The position numbers were made by a program, and so were the translations under genes. The notes beneath the pieces are model-generated. The model was not told the origin of the DNA. It did no database searches and was given only the letters and a program-made list of their open reading frames with translations. Below, in pieces: positions 43,908 through 53,939 of a stretch of 64,000 nt of DNA. Each line of letters starts with the position of its first letter. Positions within the stretch are counted from its first letter, which is position 1. The stretch comes from Comamonadaceae bacterium (lineage in GTDB: Bacteria; Pseudomonadota; Gammaproteobacteria; Burkholderiales; Burkholderiaceae_C), in contig JAIYAR010000013.1 in assembly GCA_027488985.1 (NCBI GenBank), positions 310,001 to 374,000 on the forward strand, in the 5' to 3' direction.

Positions 43908-44105
43908 ATGGAAATTTCCCGCGCCAAAGTGCAGCAGCCCGAAAAAGTGCAAGCTGCAAAGCGAACAGAGGCAATCCAACGCGAAGAAGTTCGCGAGGCA
44001 GCAGCCCGCGAGCAAAAACCTCCCAAAGCGCAAGAAGCAGAACGCAGGCCTGTGGTCAACGGCCAAGGCCAGATTATCGGCACGCGCATCAACGTGAGCG
44101 CCTGA
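43908..44105 (+). CDS. Small charged coiled protein with GQ/SA tail (65 aa)
   Basis: A 65-residue protein with an excellent AGGAGG ribosome-binding site 7 bp before ATG 43908. The first 45 residues are Lys/Arg/Glu/Gln-rich and probably helical (QREEVREAAAREQ). The end reads VVNGQGQIIGTRINVSA. It shares with the next gene a C-terminal pattern N-x2-GQ-x2-G-x3-N-x-SA, ending exactly at the stop in both. No known domain is recognised. Eighteen bp separate the two genes, so they form an operon. Function unknown; small soluble proteins with a common tail may share a binding partner. Confidence 0.7.
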   Translation: MEISRAKVQQPEKVQAAKRTEAIQREEVREAAAREQKPPKAQEAERRPVVNGQGQIIGTRINVSA

Positions 44106-44123
44106 CAGCCGTTCTATCCTGCC

Positions 44124-44525
44124 ATGGCGATCACGGCCACCAACAGCGCAACACCTTCGCTCCAGGCGACGCTGAGCAAGGCGCGTCTGGAACAGGCCAA
44201 GCGCGAGGCGGAAAACGCCGAAACCAAGGTGGAGGCTCTGCAACAGCAGACTGAGCAAGCCGAGCAGGAAGTCCAGGCCAAACGGGAGAACGTGCGAGAA
44301 CTCAGCTCCCGCACCAGGCTGGAAGACACGACCTACATGGGCCAGTTGCGTGCTGCTCGCTCTGCTGTGGCTCCAGCCACTCAGGATTTTTTGGTTCGGA
44401 TGTATGCGGCCACTTCGGCCAAGTTTGCAGCGAGCGGTAATGCACTTAAGTCCAGCCTGAATGCGCGACCCTTCATCAACACCTTGGGACAACCCACTGG
44501 TCGCATCGTCAACCTTAGTGCGTGA
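44124..44525 (+). CDS. Coiled-coil protein with GQ/SA tail (133 aa)
   Basis: A 133-residue protein starting AITATNSATPS. Residues 15-65 are a long charged coiled coil (LEQAKREAENAETKVEALQQ) and the remainder ends FINTLGQPTGRIVNLSA. The last seventeen residues match the preceding gene's tail at N, G, Q, G, N, S and A with identical spacing and end at the stop codon. The codons differ, so the likeness is at protein level. No family is recognised. gdhA follows 103 bp downstream behind a hairpin leader. Confidence 0.65.
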   Translation: MAITATNSATPSLQATLSKARLEQAKREAENAETKVEALQQQTEQAEQEVQAKRENVRELSSRTRLEDTTYMGQLRAARSAVAPATQDFLVRMYAATSAKFAASGNALKSSLNARPFINTLGQPTGRIVNLSA

Positions 44526-44574
44526 TCATCTATAAAAGTTTTGCATAGTTAGCATATGAAGCGGCCTTGGACAG

Positions 44575-44611
44575 GTCGTCAGCACAGGCCTACATTGCGG
44601 GCCTTGACGAC
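44575..44611 (+). promoter_or_regulatory. Hairpin in the gdhA leader
   Basis: GTCGTCA (44575-44581) pairs with TGACGAC (44605-44611), and inside it AGGCC (44586-44590) pairs with GGCCT (44600-44604) around a 9-nt loop, leaving a 4-nt bulge GCAC. The gdhA ribosome-binding site AAGGAG starts 8 bp after it. The position suits control of translation or mRNA stability; no known class is recognised. Confidence 0.5.
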
Positions 44612-44628
44612 AACCATAAGGAGCTTTC

Positions 44629-45957
44629 ATGTCGCAACACCCCGGCGTCCACCCGACGCTTCCCGTGCAACCCGCAGCCACTACCCACGCGCTGCCTTCG
44701 TATCTGCAAGCCGACCACCTCGGCCCTTGGGGCATCTACCTGCAGCAGGTCGATCGTGTTACCCCTTATCTCGGACATCTGGCCCGTTGGGCTGAAACGC
44801 TCAAGCGCCCCAAGCGTGCTTTGATCGTCGATGTGCCTATCCAGCTGGACAACGGCACCGTGGCCCATTTTGAGGGCTATCGCGTACAGCACAACACGTC
44901 CCGCGGTCCTGGCAAGGGTGGCGTTCGCTTCCACCAGGATGTCACGCTGTCCGAAGTCATGGCGCTATCGGCCTGGATGTCGGTGAAAAACGCAGCGGTC
45001 AACGTGCCTTATGGTGGCGCAAAAGGCGGTATCCGCGTGGATCCCAAAACCTTGTCCATGGGGGAACTGGAGCGTCTGACCCGTCGCTACACCAGCGAAA
45101 TCGGCATCATCATCGGGCCGTCCAAAGACATTCCCGCGCCGGATGTGAACACCAATGAGCAGATCATGGCGTGGATGATGGACACCTACTCCATGAACGA
45201 AGGTGCCACCGCCACCGGCGTAGTCACCGGCAAGCCGATTGACCTGGGCGGCTCCTTGGGGCGACGTGAGGCCACTGGGCGCGGGGTGTACACCGTGGGG
45301 GTAGAAGCGGCGCGTCACCTCGGTTTGGATATCAGCTCGGCACGTGTTGCAGTACAGGGCTTTGGCAACGTGGGCGGCATTGCGGCCAAACTGTTTGCAC
45401 AGGCCGGTGCCAAAGTGGTGGTGGTGCAAGACCACGGCGGTACGGTGTACCGCGAAGCGGGGATCGACGTGCCCGCCCTCTTGACCCACGTTTCACGTCA
45501 CGGCTCGGTAGGCGGCTTTGCTGGCGCAGAAGCATTGGATGCCAACGCGTTTTGGGATATTCCATGCGAGATCCTGATTCCGGCCGCATTGGAACAGCAG
45601 ATTACTCCTGCCAATGCCAACCGGATACAAGCCAAACTGATCATTGAAGGTGCCAACGGCCCCACAACGCCTGCTGCTGATGACATCCTCCAGGAACGCA
45701 ACATCCTGGTGGTGCCGGATGTGATTGCCAACGCTGGCGGGGTCACCGTGAGCTACTTCGAATGGGTGCAGGATTTCTCCAGCTTCTTCTGGAGCGAAGA
45801 TGAAATCAATGCCCGCTTGGTGCGCATCATGAAAGATGCATTTGCGGCCGTTTGGGAAGTGGCCCAAGACCACAAGGTGAGTCTGCGCACTGCAACTTTC
45901 ATTGTCGCGTGCAAGCGGATATTGCACGCCCGTGAACTTCGCGGTCTTTACCCCTGA
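44629..45957 (+). CDS. gdhA: Glu/Leu/Phe/Val family dehydrogenase, probably glutamate dehydrogenase
   Basis: A 442-residue cytoplasmic enzyme of the hexameric glutamate dehydrogenase family that interconverts glutamate and 2-oxoglutarate plus ammonia. The substrate lysine region is [25 protein letters not shown] followed by PYGGAKGGI, and the nucleotide fold is [11 protein letters not shown]. The [11 protein letters not shown] fold with the VVVQDHGG strand suggests NAD use, but cofactor choice is not certain. ATG 44629 follows AAGGAG. An intrinsic terminator follows. Confidence 0.92.
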   Translation: MSQHPGVHPTLPVQPAATTHALPSYLQADHLGPWGIYLQQVDRVTPYLGHLARWAETLKRPKRALIVDVPIQLDNGTVAHFEGYRVQHNTSRGPGKGGVRFHQDVTLSEVMALSAWMSVKNAAVNVPYGGAKGGIRVDPKTLSMGELERLTRRYTSEIGIIIGPSKDIPAPDVNTNEQIMAWMMDTYSMNEGATATGVVTGKPIDLGGSLGRREATGRGVYTVGVEAARHLGLDISSARVAVQGFGNVGGIAAKLFAQAGAKVVVVQDHGGTVYREAGIDVPALLTHVSRHGSVGGFAGAEALDANAFWDIPCEILIPAALEQQITPANANRIQAKLIIEGANGPTTPAADDILQERNILVVPDVIANAGGVTVSYFEWVQDFSSFFWSEDEINARLVRIMKDAFAAVWEVAQDHKVSLRTATFIVACKRILHARELRGLYP

Positions 45958-45971
45958 TTGCCGGCTGAAAG

Positions 45972-46005
45972 GCCGCTGCGGATCGTGCTATTGCAGCGGC
46001 TTTTT
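45972..46005 (+). terminator. Intrinsic terminator after gdhA
   Basis: GCCGCTGC (45972-45979) pairs with GCAGCGGC (45993-46000) across a 13-nt loop, followed by TTTTT (46001-46005). It starts 14 bp after the gdhA stop and overlaps the 3' end of the convergent DUF1178 gene. Confidence 0.85.
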
Positions 46006-46473
46006 CAGGTGTTCAGGAATGGGGAGCGCCACCAGTTCAATGCCCTCCTCCATTAATTCACGCGCTTCGGCGGGCGTAGTCTTGCCACGGATACCACGCT
46101 CTTCTACTTCTCCGTAATGCATGCGCCGGGCTTCATCTGCAAACCGGTTGCCTACGTCCTCGGTATTCGCAAGCACCTGCTTGGCCACATGAACCCAAGC
46201 TTGATGCAAAGCATTTTGCAATTCGGGATTCAGATCAGGTGTACGAACGGTTGTCGGCTCGGTCGTAGTATCTGCGGTTGGCGGAAGTTCCACTGGAGCC
46301 TTGGCACCCGAAAGATTCAAACGTGGAGCACTCAGCTTCTTTTGAACCGCAGCATCACCACACAGCGGACACTGTACGAAAGCGCGTTGGATCTGAGATA
46401 GGAAGTCCTCCTCTGAACCGAACCAACCTTCAAATACGTGCCCGGAAGAGCACTGCAAGTCCAACACTTTCAT
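45988..46473 (-). CDS. DUF1178 family protein
   Basis: A 161-residue protein of the DUF1178 family. The N-terminus MKVLDLQCSSGHVFEGWF and CPLCG near residue 36 (C-x2-C with an upstream Cys-x4-His) resemble a small zinc ribbon, followed by a low-complexity linker and the conserved C-terminal HYGEVEERGIRGKTTPAEA. ATG 46473 is used. It lies 17 bp downstream of the NUDIX gene and is the last gene of the nuo block. Function unknown. Confidence 0.85.
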   Translation of the reverse strand: MKVLDLQCSSGHVFEGWFGSEEDFLSQIQRAFVQCPLCGDAAVQKKLSAPRLNLSGAKAPVELPPTADTTTEPTTVRTPDLNPELQNALHQAWVHVAKQVLANTEDVGNRFADEARRMHYGEVEERGIRGKTTPAEARELMEEGIELVALPIPEHLKKPLQ

Positions 46474-46490
46474 AAATTGGCCAAGTGCCC

Positions 46491-47096
46491 TTAGCCTGGA
46501 GAAACGGACGACCATGTCGGCGCCCAAGTTCCAGCCTGATAAGCCTGAAGCCACAATGCTGCGGCAATGGTTTTGGCATCTGTCACGTGCCCATCCAGAC
46601 ACCACGCGATCAAATCGTCGGCTGTCGCAGTAAACACGTCAAGAAACTCACCGCTATCCAGCTTGCGTTCACCGGCTACCAATCCTTTCGCAAACCACAC
46701 CTCAATAAATTCGGTGGAATACGCAATAACGGGATGAATAACGCCCGCCTTAGCCCAATCTGCAGCCCTGTAACCGGTTTCTTCATGAAGCTCGCGGCGA
46801 GCGCAGTGCGCCGTGTTTTCTCCAGCGTCCAGTTTGCCAGCTGGAAACTCGATCATGACCTGCTGTACCGGATAACGGTACTGGCGCTCGAGCACCACCT
46901 GCAATGGTTGACCGGGTGCTTCAATCAGGGGCACGACCATGACTGCACCGGGATGGATCACATATTCGCGAGTTGCACGGGTTCCATCGGGCAAGGAGAC
47001 CAGGTCGCGCCGCGCGTGTAAAAAACGCCCCCTCACCATGTCTTCGCTGGTAACCTGGGTTTCCAGCAAGTGGGCAACGCCACCAGGATCAATCAT
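46491..47096 (-). CDS. NUDIX hydrolase, ADP-ribose pyrophosphatase-like
   Basis: A 201-residue NUDIX enzyme with the box GKLDAGENTAHCARRELHEE, matching G-x5-E-x7-REUXEE with the ELHEETG end. EREYRYPVQQ-like sequence LERQYRYPVQQ and VMIEFPAGKLD are typical of the NudF/ADP-ribose pyrophosphatase branch. Likely hydrolyses ADP-ribose or a related nucleotide sugar. ATG 47096 overlaps the DUF2818 stop by 8 bp. It sits behind nuoN in the same direction, an order common in related bacteria. Confidence 0.88.
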   Translation of the reverse strand: MIDPGGVAHLLETQVTSEDMVRGRFLHARRDLVSLPDGTRATREYVIHPGAVMVVPLIEAPGQPLQVVLERQYRYPVQQVMIEFPAGKLDAGENTAHCARRELHEETGYRAADWAKAGVIHPVIAYSTEFIEVWFAKGLVAGERKLDSGEFLDVFTATADDLIAWCLDGHVTDAKTIAAALWLQAYQAGTWAPTWSSVSPG

Positions 47097-47388
47097 GGTG
47101 CTTCAGGAGGTAGCGATACACGAAGCCGGGAAATGCAAACGTCAAAAAGAGCGTTGCTGTGATAGCGTAAAACTCCCAGCCTTGGGGAGCAATCTGACCG
47201 ACATTCTTCTCAAGAAGAAGACCGATACCCCCAACCAGGAAATAGAAAAGCACTAACTCCAACAACCGCATTCCCAATGACTTACTGTCCGGACCAAATA
47301 ATCCAAGCAAGCGGCGGGTCACAAAGGGCAAATTCGCCGCAACCAGGCCAGCCATCAGCAGGACCAGTACATACAGCGAATTACCCAT
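47089..47388 (-). CDS. DUF2818 family small membrane protein
   Basis: A 99-residue membrane protein with three hydrophobic segments (about 3-20, 42-60, 70-88) and the family's NLPFVTRRLLGLFG and EFYAITATLFLTFAFPGFVYRYL. Found directly after nuoN in Burkholderiales, with unknown function, possibly associated with complex I. ATG 47388 is 36 bp after nuoN and overlaps the NUDIX start. Confidence 0.85.
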   Translation of the reverse strand: MGNSLYVLVLLMAGLVAANLPFVTRRLLGLFGPDSKSLGMRLLELVLFYFLVGGIGLLLEKNVGQIAPQGWEFYAITATLFLTFAFPGFVYRYLLKHHD

Positions 47389-47424
47389 AATATACAAACA
47401 ACTAAATGTGCTGGAGCAGTGCAC

Positions 47425-48915
47425 TCACATGCCCAACATCTGACGCACAGACGAAGCGCACAAGGCCATCAAGCTACCGGGAGCCAAACCAAGGATCAAG
47501 ACAAGAGCACCATTGATTGAGAGTACAACTCGCACGTCGGTAGGCGCAGTCACGGTCGTCGCAGTAATTGGCTCATCAAAGTACATCACCTTGACCAAGC
47601 GCAGGTAATAGAAAGCGCCAATCAGTGACATCAGTACGGCGAAAACTGCCATTCCGAGATAGACCGCCTGACCCGAAACTACCAGCGCCTGCAGGACTGA
47701 GAGCTTCGCGTAGAAACCAACCATGGGTGGAATCCCCGCCAAAGAAAATGCGCAAATGGCCATGACGGCGGCATATAGCGGACTGCGCTGATTCAAACCG
47801 GCAAAATCAGAAATCTCTTCGCTCTCAAACCCTTCACGGGACAAAAGCAAGATGACTCCGAAGGTCGCCAAGGTGGTCAACACATACGTGATGACATAAA
47901 ACATCGCAGAGCTGTAAGCGTTGGCAGCGAAGGTAACGGCATCGCCATTCACTACACCGGACATGAGGCCCAACAAGACAAAGCCCATCTGGGAGATCGT
48001 GGAAAACGCCAACATGCGCTTCAAGTTGGTCTGCGCGATGGCTGCGAGGTTTCCTATCAGCAAGGAGCCTATGGACAGCACCATCAACATCTGCTGCCAG
48101 TCGCCGGCCAAGGGACGCAGACCCTCCACCAACAAACGGATGCAAATGGCAAAAGCTGCCAACTTGGGGGCGCCACCGATCATCAAGGTGACAGCTGTCG
48201 GAGCGCCTTGGTAAACATCGGGAATCCACATGTGAAACGGAACCACACCCAATTTGAATGCCAGGCCCGCCACAAGAAACACCAAGCCAAAGACTAAAAC
48301 GTCAGGGCGGATCTGGCCACTGGAAATCGTCTTAAACAACTGGGTGATATCCAAGGTACCCGTAGCACCGTACAACATGGACATGCCGTACAGGAGGAAA
48401 CCTGATGCCATGGCGCCCAACACAAAATACTTCATTGCAGCTTCAGTTGCCGATACATTGTCGCGACGCAATGCAACCAGAGCGTAGCTTGACAAGGTCA
48501 ACAGCTCCAAACCCATGTAGGTCAGCAACAGGTTGTTCGATGAAATCATCACGAACATGCCGAGCAATGACAGCAAGTTGAGCGTAAACAGCTCTCCGCC
48601 ACGCAGCATGTCACGGTGACCGGCATAAGGTCGCGCGTACACCAAGGAAACCATAACGGCGACAGCTGCAAAACATTTGAGCCAATTGCCCATGGCATCG
48701 CTTACCACCATGTTGCCGAAACCATAGTAAGTATGACCCGCGATAGCCAATTGTGCTTCCAAAGCAGCAACCACCGCCAAGGTCAGCATAGTCAAAACAT
48801 AGGTAAGGTTGCGCAATGGGGTCTTTACCCCCAGATCGATCAACAGGATGGCACATGCCATCACCATCAAAACGATCTCCGGATACACCGTGATCCAACT
48901 GATTTTGTCAATCAT
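47425..48915 (-). CDS. nuoN: NADH-quinone oxidoreductase subunit N
   Basis: A 496-residue antiporter-like membrane subunit of complex I with about fourteen segments. The conserved proton-channel residues fit the [15 protein letters not shown] and [23 protein letters not shown] segments. It pumps protons as part of the P-module. It lies 24 bp after nuoM and is followed by the DUF2818 gene. Confidence 0.96.
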   Translation of the reverse strand: MIDKISWITVYPEIVLMVMACAILLIDLGVKTPLRNLTYVLTMLTLAVVAALEAQLAIAGHTYYGFGNMVVSDAMGNWLKCFAAVAVMVSLVYARPYAGHRDMLRGGELFTLNLLSLLGMFVMISSNNLLLTYMGLELLTLSSYALVALRRDNVSATEAAMKYFVLGAMASGFLLYGMSMLYGATGTLDITQLFKTISSGQIRPDVLVFGLVFLVAGLAFKLGVVPFHMWIPDVYQGAPTAVTLMIGGAPKLAAFAICIRLLVEGLRPLAGDWQQMLMVLSIGSLLIGNLAAIAQTNLKRMLAFSTISQMGFVLLGLMSGVVNGDAVTFAANAYSSAMFYVITYVLTTLATFGVILLLSREGFESEEISDFAGLNQRSPLYAAVMAICAFSLAGIPPMVGFYAKLSVLQALVVSGQAVYLGMAVFAVLMSLIGAFYYLRLVKVMYFDEPITATTVTAPTDVRVVLSINGALVLILGLAPGSLMALCASSVRQMLGM

Positions 48916-48939
48916 TGTTCGTCTCTCAATTCAGTTTGA

Positions 48940-50415
48940 TCAGTTCAATTTGGAAATGGCTACGTGCTTCAGCAGTTCCGCTACCGACACATCCATCACA
49001 TCAGTGAAAGGCTTGGGATACAACCCCATAACTAGGACCGCTATGGCCAACAAGCCGAGCATCAAAAACTCTCTCGAATTGATATCTGTCAACTCTTTGA
49101 CATCATCATTGGCGACTGGACCCAGATAAACACGCTTGAACATCCACAAGGTGTAGGCTGCGCCGAAGATCAAGGCGCTCGCTGCGGCAAAACCAATCCA
49201 GAAATTGAATTTCACAGCCCCCAGGATCACCATCCATTCACCAACGAAACCAGCAGTTCCCGGCAAGCCGCAATTCGCCATTGCGAAGAGCAATGCGAAT
49301 GCTGTGAATTTAGGCATGGTATTCACCACTCCGCCATAGCTGGAGATATCACGGGAGTGAACACGGTCATACAACACGCCGATAGAAAGAAACATAGCGC
49401 CAGACACAAAGCCGTGAGCGATCATCTGAACCAAACCGCCTGAAACGCCCAAGTCATTGAAGATAAAAAAGCCGAGGGTCACGAAACCCATATGAGCCAC
49501 CGAGGAATAGGCCACTAACTTCTTCATGTCCTGCTGAACCATCGCCACCAATCCAACATACACCACGGCGATCAGCGACAGCGCCACCATGAAGCCACCA
49601 TACGCATGCGCTGCATCGGGAGCGATTGGCATGGAAAAACGCAGGAACCCGTAGGCACCGAGCTTCAACATGATGGCTGCCAGCACAGCAGATCCTCCGG
49701 TAGGAGCTTCCACGTGCACATCAGGGAGCCAAGTGTGGACCGGCCACATGGGAACCTTTACCGCAAAGGCTGCAAAGAATGCAAAGAACAGCAGCGTCTG
49801 TGCCGTCTGCCCCAAAGGCAATGCATGCCACTTCGCCAAATCGAAGCTACCGCCCGATTGGGTGTACAGGAAGATCAGCGCAATCAGCATCAACAAAGAA
49901 CCTAGGAGCGTGTACAAGAAAAACTTGAATGCCGCATAAATCTTGTTGGGGCCACCCCAGATACCGATGATCAAATACATCGGGATCAAGGTCGCTTCGA
50001 AAAACACATAAAACAGCATGCCGTCCAACGCGGAAAACACACCGATCATCAGCCCGCTCAATATCAAGAAGGCGCCCATGTATTGATTGACACGGTTAGT
50101 AATCACCTCCCAAGCAGCGATCACAACGATCACTGTGATGAACGCGGTCAACGGCACAAACCAAAACGAAATGCCATCCAACCCAAGGTGGTAGTTGACA
50201 TTGAAACGTTCAATCCAAGGAATGTTCTCAACGAACTGCATGGCGGCGGTGCTGTTGTCAAATTGACTATACAAAGGCAAGGTCAACAACAAGCTCACAA
50301 CAGCACCAATCAATGCCACCCAACGAACTGCATTGGCCTGCTCATCACGCCCGAGCACAAGAAGCAGGACACCAAATGCAATCGGCACCCAAATAGAAAG
50401 GCTCAACAAACCCAT
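48940..50415 (-). CDS. nuoM: NADH-quinone oxidoreductase subunit M
   Basis: A 491-residue antiporter-like subunit of complex I with about fourteen membrane segments. VKVPMWPVHTWLPDVHVEAP and AFFEATLIPMYLIIGIWGG-like segments (YVFFEATLIPMYLIIG) are family hallmarks, with the conserved lysines in LLGSLLMLIALIF context. It begins 12 bp after nuoL. Confidence 0.97.
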   Translation of the reverse strand: MGLLSLSIWVPIAFGVLLLVLGRDEQANAVRWVALIGAVVSLLLTLPLYSQFDNSTAAMQFVENIPWIERFNVNYHLGLDGISFWFVPLTAFITVIVVIAAWEVITNRVNQYMGAFLILSGLMIGVFSALDGMLFYVFFEATLIPMYLIIGIWGGPNKIYAAFKFFLYTLLGSLLMLIALIFLYTQSGGSFDLAKWHALPLGQTAQTLLFFAFFAAFAVKVPMWPVHTWLPDVHVEAPTGGSAVLAAIMLKLGAYGFLRFSMPIAPDAAHAYGGFMVALSLIAVVYVGLVAMVQQDMKKLVAYSSVAHMGFVTLGFFIFNDLGVSGGLVQMIAHGFVSGAMFLSIGVLYDRVHSRDISSYGGVVNTMPKFTAFALLFAMANCGLPGTAGFVGEWMVILGAVKFNFWIGFAAASALIFGAAYTLWMFKRVYLGPVANDDVKELTDINSREFLMLGLLAIAVLVMGLYPKPFTDVMDVSVAELLKHVAISKLN

Positions 50416-50427
50416 ATTCTTTTTCTC

Positions 50428-52434
50428 CTACTTGAGCCAGACGAAATATGTCATCAATACAAACACGCCAAGGATCATGATCAACGCATAGTGGTACAAG
50501 TAACCAGACTGAGCCTTGCGCACGAACCCTGAAAAAAGTCCAACAAGCTTCCAGGATCCATTCACCACGGCACCATCAATAACGGCTTGGTCGCCAACCT
50601 TCCAAAGCCCCATACCCAACATTCGCGCTCCCCGTGCCAGAATGTTTTCGTTGATCCAATCAAGGTAGTACTTGTTTTCTAGCAAGGTGTATAGAGGTTG
50701 CACCTTGCGCTTGATGGCCGCAGGTACAGCGGGGTACATCATGTAGAACACATACGAGGTCAACACGCCGCCAATGGCTAACCACAACGGGAGAGTCGTC
50801 AGTGAGTGCATTGCCATTGCCGCTGCACCATGGAATTCACCAGACAACTCCTTCATCGCTGGATGCAATTCGTGGTTCACGAAGATCACGCCCTTGAAGA
50901 AGTCGCCATGCAACATTGGCCCGATGGTGAAATAACCAATCAAGACGGAGGGAATCGCCAAGAGGACCAATGGCAGCCAAACCACCCACGGGGATTCGTG
51001 GGGATGGGCATCATGCCCATGGTGGTGGTCGTGATGCGCATCTGGGTTTTGGTCAAATCGTTCCTTGCCGTGAAAGACCAGGAAATACATACGGAACGAA
51101 TAAAACGCTGTCACAAAAACACCAGCGAGCACCGCGAAATTCGCAAAACCGGCCCCCGGCAAGTGGCTTGCATGGACGGCTTCAATAATGCTGTCTTTGG
51201 AGTAGAAACCAGAGAAAAACGGCGTACCAATCAAGGCCAGAGAACCCAGCAGGGATGTAATCCACGTCACCGGCATGTATTTGCGCAACCCACCCATCCA
51301 GCGAATATCTTGGTTGTGGTGAACACCCATGATCACGGACCCTGCACCCAAGAAAAGCAAGGCCTTGAAGAACGCGTGGGTCATCAAGTGGAAAACCGCC
51401 ACAGAATACGCCGACACACCTAGTGCGACGGTCATGTAACCGAGCTGCGACAAGGTGGAGTACGCAACAACACGCTTAATGTCGTTCTGGATGATTCCAA
51501 GGAAACCCATGAAGAGCGCAGTGATGGCACCAATCACGAGTATGAAGTTCAACGCTGTATCGCTCAATTCGAACAGCGGCGACATGCGCGACACCATAAA
51601 GATGCCGGCCGTCACCATGGTTGCTGCGTGAATTAACGCCGAAATTGGTGTGGGGCCCTCCATGGAGTCCGGCAACCAGACATGCAAAGGGAATTGCGCC
51701 GATTTACCCATCGCTCCAATAAACAAGCAGATACATATCACCGTCACCAACATCCAGTCGGTACCAGGAAACACCAAAGCAGACAGGTCTGAGGACTTCG
51801 CGAATATTTCCGTGTAGTTGAGGCTGCCTGTGTAGGCACCGATTAAGCCGATACCAAGAATAAAGCCGAAATCGCCAACCCGATTCACCAAAAAAGCCTT
51901 CATATTGGCAAAAATGGCGGTGGGCTTGTTGAACCAGAAACCGATCAGGAGGTAGGACACCAAACCTACAGCTTCCCAGCCAAAGAATAGCTGCAAAAGG
52001 TTGTTGCTCATCACCAGCATCAGCATGGAAAAAGTGAACAACGAAATGTAGGCAAAAAAGCGGTTGTAACCTTCGTCCTCTTCCATGTACCCGACGGTGT
52101 AAAGGTGCACCATCAAAGATACGAAGGTAACCACACACATCATCATCGCAGTCAAGGAGTCGATCAGAAACCCGACCTCCATTTTCAAACCGCCGACAAC
52201 CATCCATGTATAAATGGTTTCATTGAACCTGGCACCATCATTGACAACGGAAATCAATGTCATTGCAGACAAAACAAATGCAATGAAGACACCCAATATG
52301 GTGAAGCTGTGGCTGAGCTTACGCCCGATCCAGTTACCTCCGAATTTGGTTCCGAACACGCCGGCCAGTACCGCTCCCACCAATGGTGCAAGTGGTATCG
52401 CCAGCAGCGTGGATGCAGAAAGGGTCTGACTCAT
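50428..52434 (-). CDS. nuoL: NADH-quinone oxidoreductase subunit L
   Basis: A 668-residue antiporter-like subunit, the distal proton pump of complex I, with about sixteen membrane segments and the long lateral helix at the C-terminus. Motifs: QLFFGWEAVGLVSYLLIGFW, SAQFPLHVWLPDSMEGPTPI and HAATMVTAGIF, containing the channel Glu/Lys/His residues. A histidine-rich loop (AHHDHHHGHDAHPHE) near residue 465 is unusual in content. It starts 4 bp after nuoK. Confidence 0.97.
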   Translation of the reverse strand: MSQTLSASTLLAIPLAPLVGAVLAGVFGTKFGGNWIGRKLSHSFTILGVFIAFVLSAMTLISVVNDGARFNETIYTWMVVGGLKMEVGFLIDSLTAMMMCVVTFVSLMVHLYTVGYMEEDEGYNRFFAYISLFTFSMLMLVMSNNLLQLFFGWEAVGLVSYLLIGFWFNKPTAIFANMKAFLVNRVGDFGFILGIGLIGAYTGSLNYTEIFAKSSDLSALVFPGTDWMLVTVICICLFIGAMGKSAQFPLHVWLPDSMEGPTPISALIHAATMVTAGIFMVSRMSPLFELSDTALNFILVIGAITALFMGFLGIIQNDIKRVVAYSTLSQLGYMTVALGVSAYSVAVFHLMTHAFFKALLFLGAGSVIMGVHHNQDIRWMGGLRKYMPVTWITSLLGSLALIGTPFFSGFYSKDSIIEAVHASHLPGAGFANFAVLAGVFVTAFYSFRMYFLVFHGKERFDQNPDAHHDHHHGHDAHPHESPWVVWLPLVLLAIPSVLIGYFTIGPMLHGDFFKGVIFVNHELHPAMKELSGEFHGAAAMAMHSLTTLPLWLAIGGVLTSYVFYMMYPAVPAAIKRKVQPLYTLLENKYYLDWINENILARGARMLGMGLWKVGDQAVIDGAVVNGSWKLVGLFSGFVRKAQSGYLYHYALIMILGVFVLMTYFVWLK

Positions 52435-52438
52435 TCGA

Positions 52439-52747
52439 TTAGCCCTTCAATGTATTGAGCTCATCCACGCTGATGCTGGACTTGTTTCGGAACAACAAAA
52501 CCAGAATAGCAAGACCAATAGCCGATTCAGCAGCGGCAACAGTCAAGATGAAGAAAACGAAAATCTGACCGTGCATGTCATGCAGGTAGTGGGAAAAGGC
52601 AACGAAGTTGGTATTCACTGCAAGCAACATCAATTCGATGGCCATTAGCAAAACAATTAAATTCCGTCTATTCAGAAAAATCCCAACGACGGAAAGTGCG
52701 AACAACATCGCGCCCAATGCGAGGAAATGCCCAAGGGTCAAGATCAT
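52439..52747 (-). CDS. nuoK: NADH-quinone oxidoreductase subunit K
   Basis: A 102-residue membrane subunit with three segments: [41 protein letters not shown] and [20 protein letters not shown]. The glutamates in AIELML and [10 protein letters not shown] lie in the membrane proton path. Its ATG overlaps the nuoJ stop by 4 bp. Confidence 0.97.
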   Translation of the reverse strand: MILTLGHFLALGAMLFALSVVGIFLNRRNLIVLLMAIELMLLAVNTNFVAFSHYLHDMHGQIFVFFILTVAAAESAIGLAILVLLFRNKSSISVDELNTLKG

Positions 52748-53382
52748 GCTTTCGGCTCCGAAACTTCAACAGCAGGAGCAACCGCAGCTTGGGTTGCGTC
52801 CATTTTGACAACAGTCATTCGGTCTGCAGACCGCACACGAACCTGATCTCCTGGGGAGACATATTTGCTGTCTTTGCGAGCGCGCAAAGTTAATGCGATA
52901 GCAGCGATCATCGCCACCAACAAAATGGCAGCTGCTACTTCAAGTTGCACCAAATATTGCGTAAACAACAACTTGCCAAGTTCCTTGGCATTGTCCACTT
53001 GAGCTACGTTTGTCACTGCATTGGGATCATCAACAACCCGGAAACCACCCATCAAAACAGCGGCCATTTCCAAAGCAATCACAACCCCCACAACTGCGGC
53101 TAACGGGAAATGCTTCCAGAAGCCGACGCGCAAGTTTTCGACATTGACGTCCATCATCATGACGACGAACAAGAACAACACCATCACTGCGCCCACATAG
53201 ACCAACACCAGAATAATGGAAAGGAACTCAGCCTTTAAAAGCATCCAAATCATGGAGGCTTGGAAGAAGGTCAACACCAGATAAAGAACGGCATGTACCG
53301 GATTTCGGGCTGTGATGACGCGGAATGCAGCAAAAAGCAGTACCGCAGAAAAGACGTAAAAAAGTCCAGTCGTAACATTCAT
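52744..53382 (-). CDS. nuoJ: NADH-quinone oxidoreductase subunit J
   Basis: A 212-residue membrane subunit with five hydrophobic segments and the family's [17 protein letters not shown] and [16 protein letters not shown] (containing the pi-bulge region linked to coupling). The C-terminal soluble tail is alanine- and valine-rich. It starts 25 bp after nuoI and overlaps nuoK. Confidence 0.96.
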   Translation of the reverse strand: MNVTTGLFYVFSAVLLFAAFRVITARNPVHAVLYLVLTFFQASMIWMLLKAEFLSIILVLVYVGAVMVLFLFVVMMMDVNVENLRVGFWKHFPLAAVVGVVIALEMAAVLMGGFRVVDDPNAVTNVAQVDNAKELGKLLFTQYLVQLEVAAAILLVAMIAAIALTLRARKDSKYVSPGDQVRVRSADRMTVVKMDATQAAVAPAVEVSEPKA

Positions 53383-53407
53383 GATTCAAGGGCTTTCTTG
53401 CGGCGAG

Positions 53408-53926
53408 TCATCGATACTTGGCATCAGCCTGCTTGTTGGCAGCGATTTCGGATTCGTAGCGGTCACCAACTGCCAACAACATTTCCTTGGTGAAATACAA
53501 GTCACCGCGTTTTTCACCGTGGTATTCCAGGATATGGGTTTCGACTATGGAATCGACAGGACAGCTTTCTTCGCAGAACCCGCAGAAGATGCATTTGGTC
53601 AAATCAATGTCGTATCGGGTTGTACGGCGGGACCCATCTTCGCGGACATCAGACTCAATGGTGATGGCCATGGCAGGGCAAACAGCCTCGCACAACTTGC
53701 ATGCAATGCAACGCTCTTCGCCGTTTTCATATCGGCGCAGTGCGTGCAAACCGCGGAAGCGAGGGGAAAGAGGGGTTTTCTCTTCTGGAAACTGGACCGT
53801 CACCTTGCGACGGAACAGATAGCGCCCAGTTAACGCCATACCCTTCATCAACTCCAGCAAAAGGAAGCTCGCTAGAAAATCCTTCAAAGAGAAAGCGGGT
53901 GTCGAACGTTGAAAAGTTGCAGTCAT
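53408..53926 (-). CDS. nuoI: NADH-quinone oxidoreductase subunit I
   Basis: A 172-residue iron-sulfur subunit on the cytoplasmic side. Two 4Fe-4S motifs, [12 protein letters not shown] and [12 protein letters not shown], hold clusters N6a and N6b on the electron path toward N2. An N-terminal amphipathic helix ([18 protein letters not shown]) anchors it to the membrane arm. ATG 53926 gives the standard length. It starts 13 bp after nuoH. Confidence 0.97.
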   Translation of the reverse strand: MTATFQRSTPAFSLKDFLASFLLLELMKGMALTGRYLFRRKVTVQFPEEKTPLSPRFRGLHALRRYENGEERCIACKLCEAVCPAMAITIESDVREDGSRRTTRYDIDLTKCIFCGFCEESCPVDSIVETHILEYHGEKRGDLYFTKEMLLAVGDRYESEIAANKQADAKYR

Positions 53927-53939
53927 ATCGTTTGCCCCT

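Noticed and set aside
44556-44824. ORFs beginning in the gdhA leader
   Set aside because: They run out of frame into gdhA, lack a ribosome-binding site, and cross the leader hairpin.
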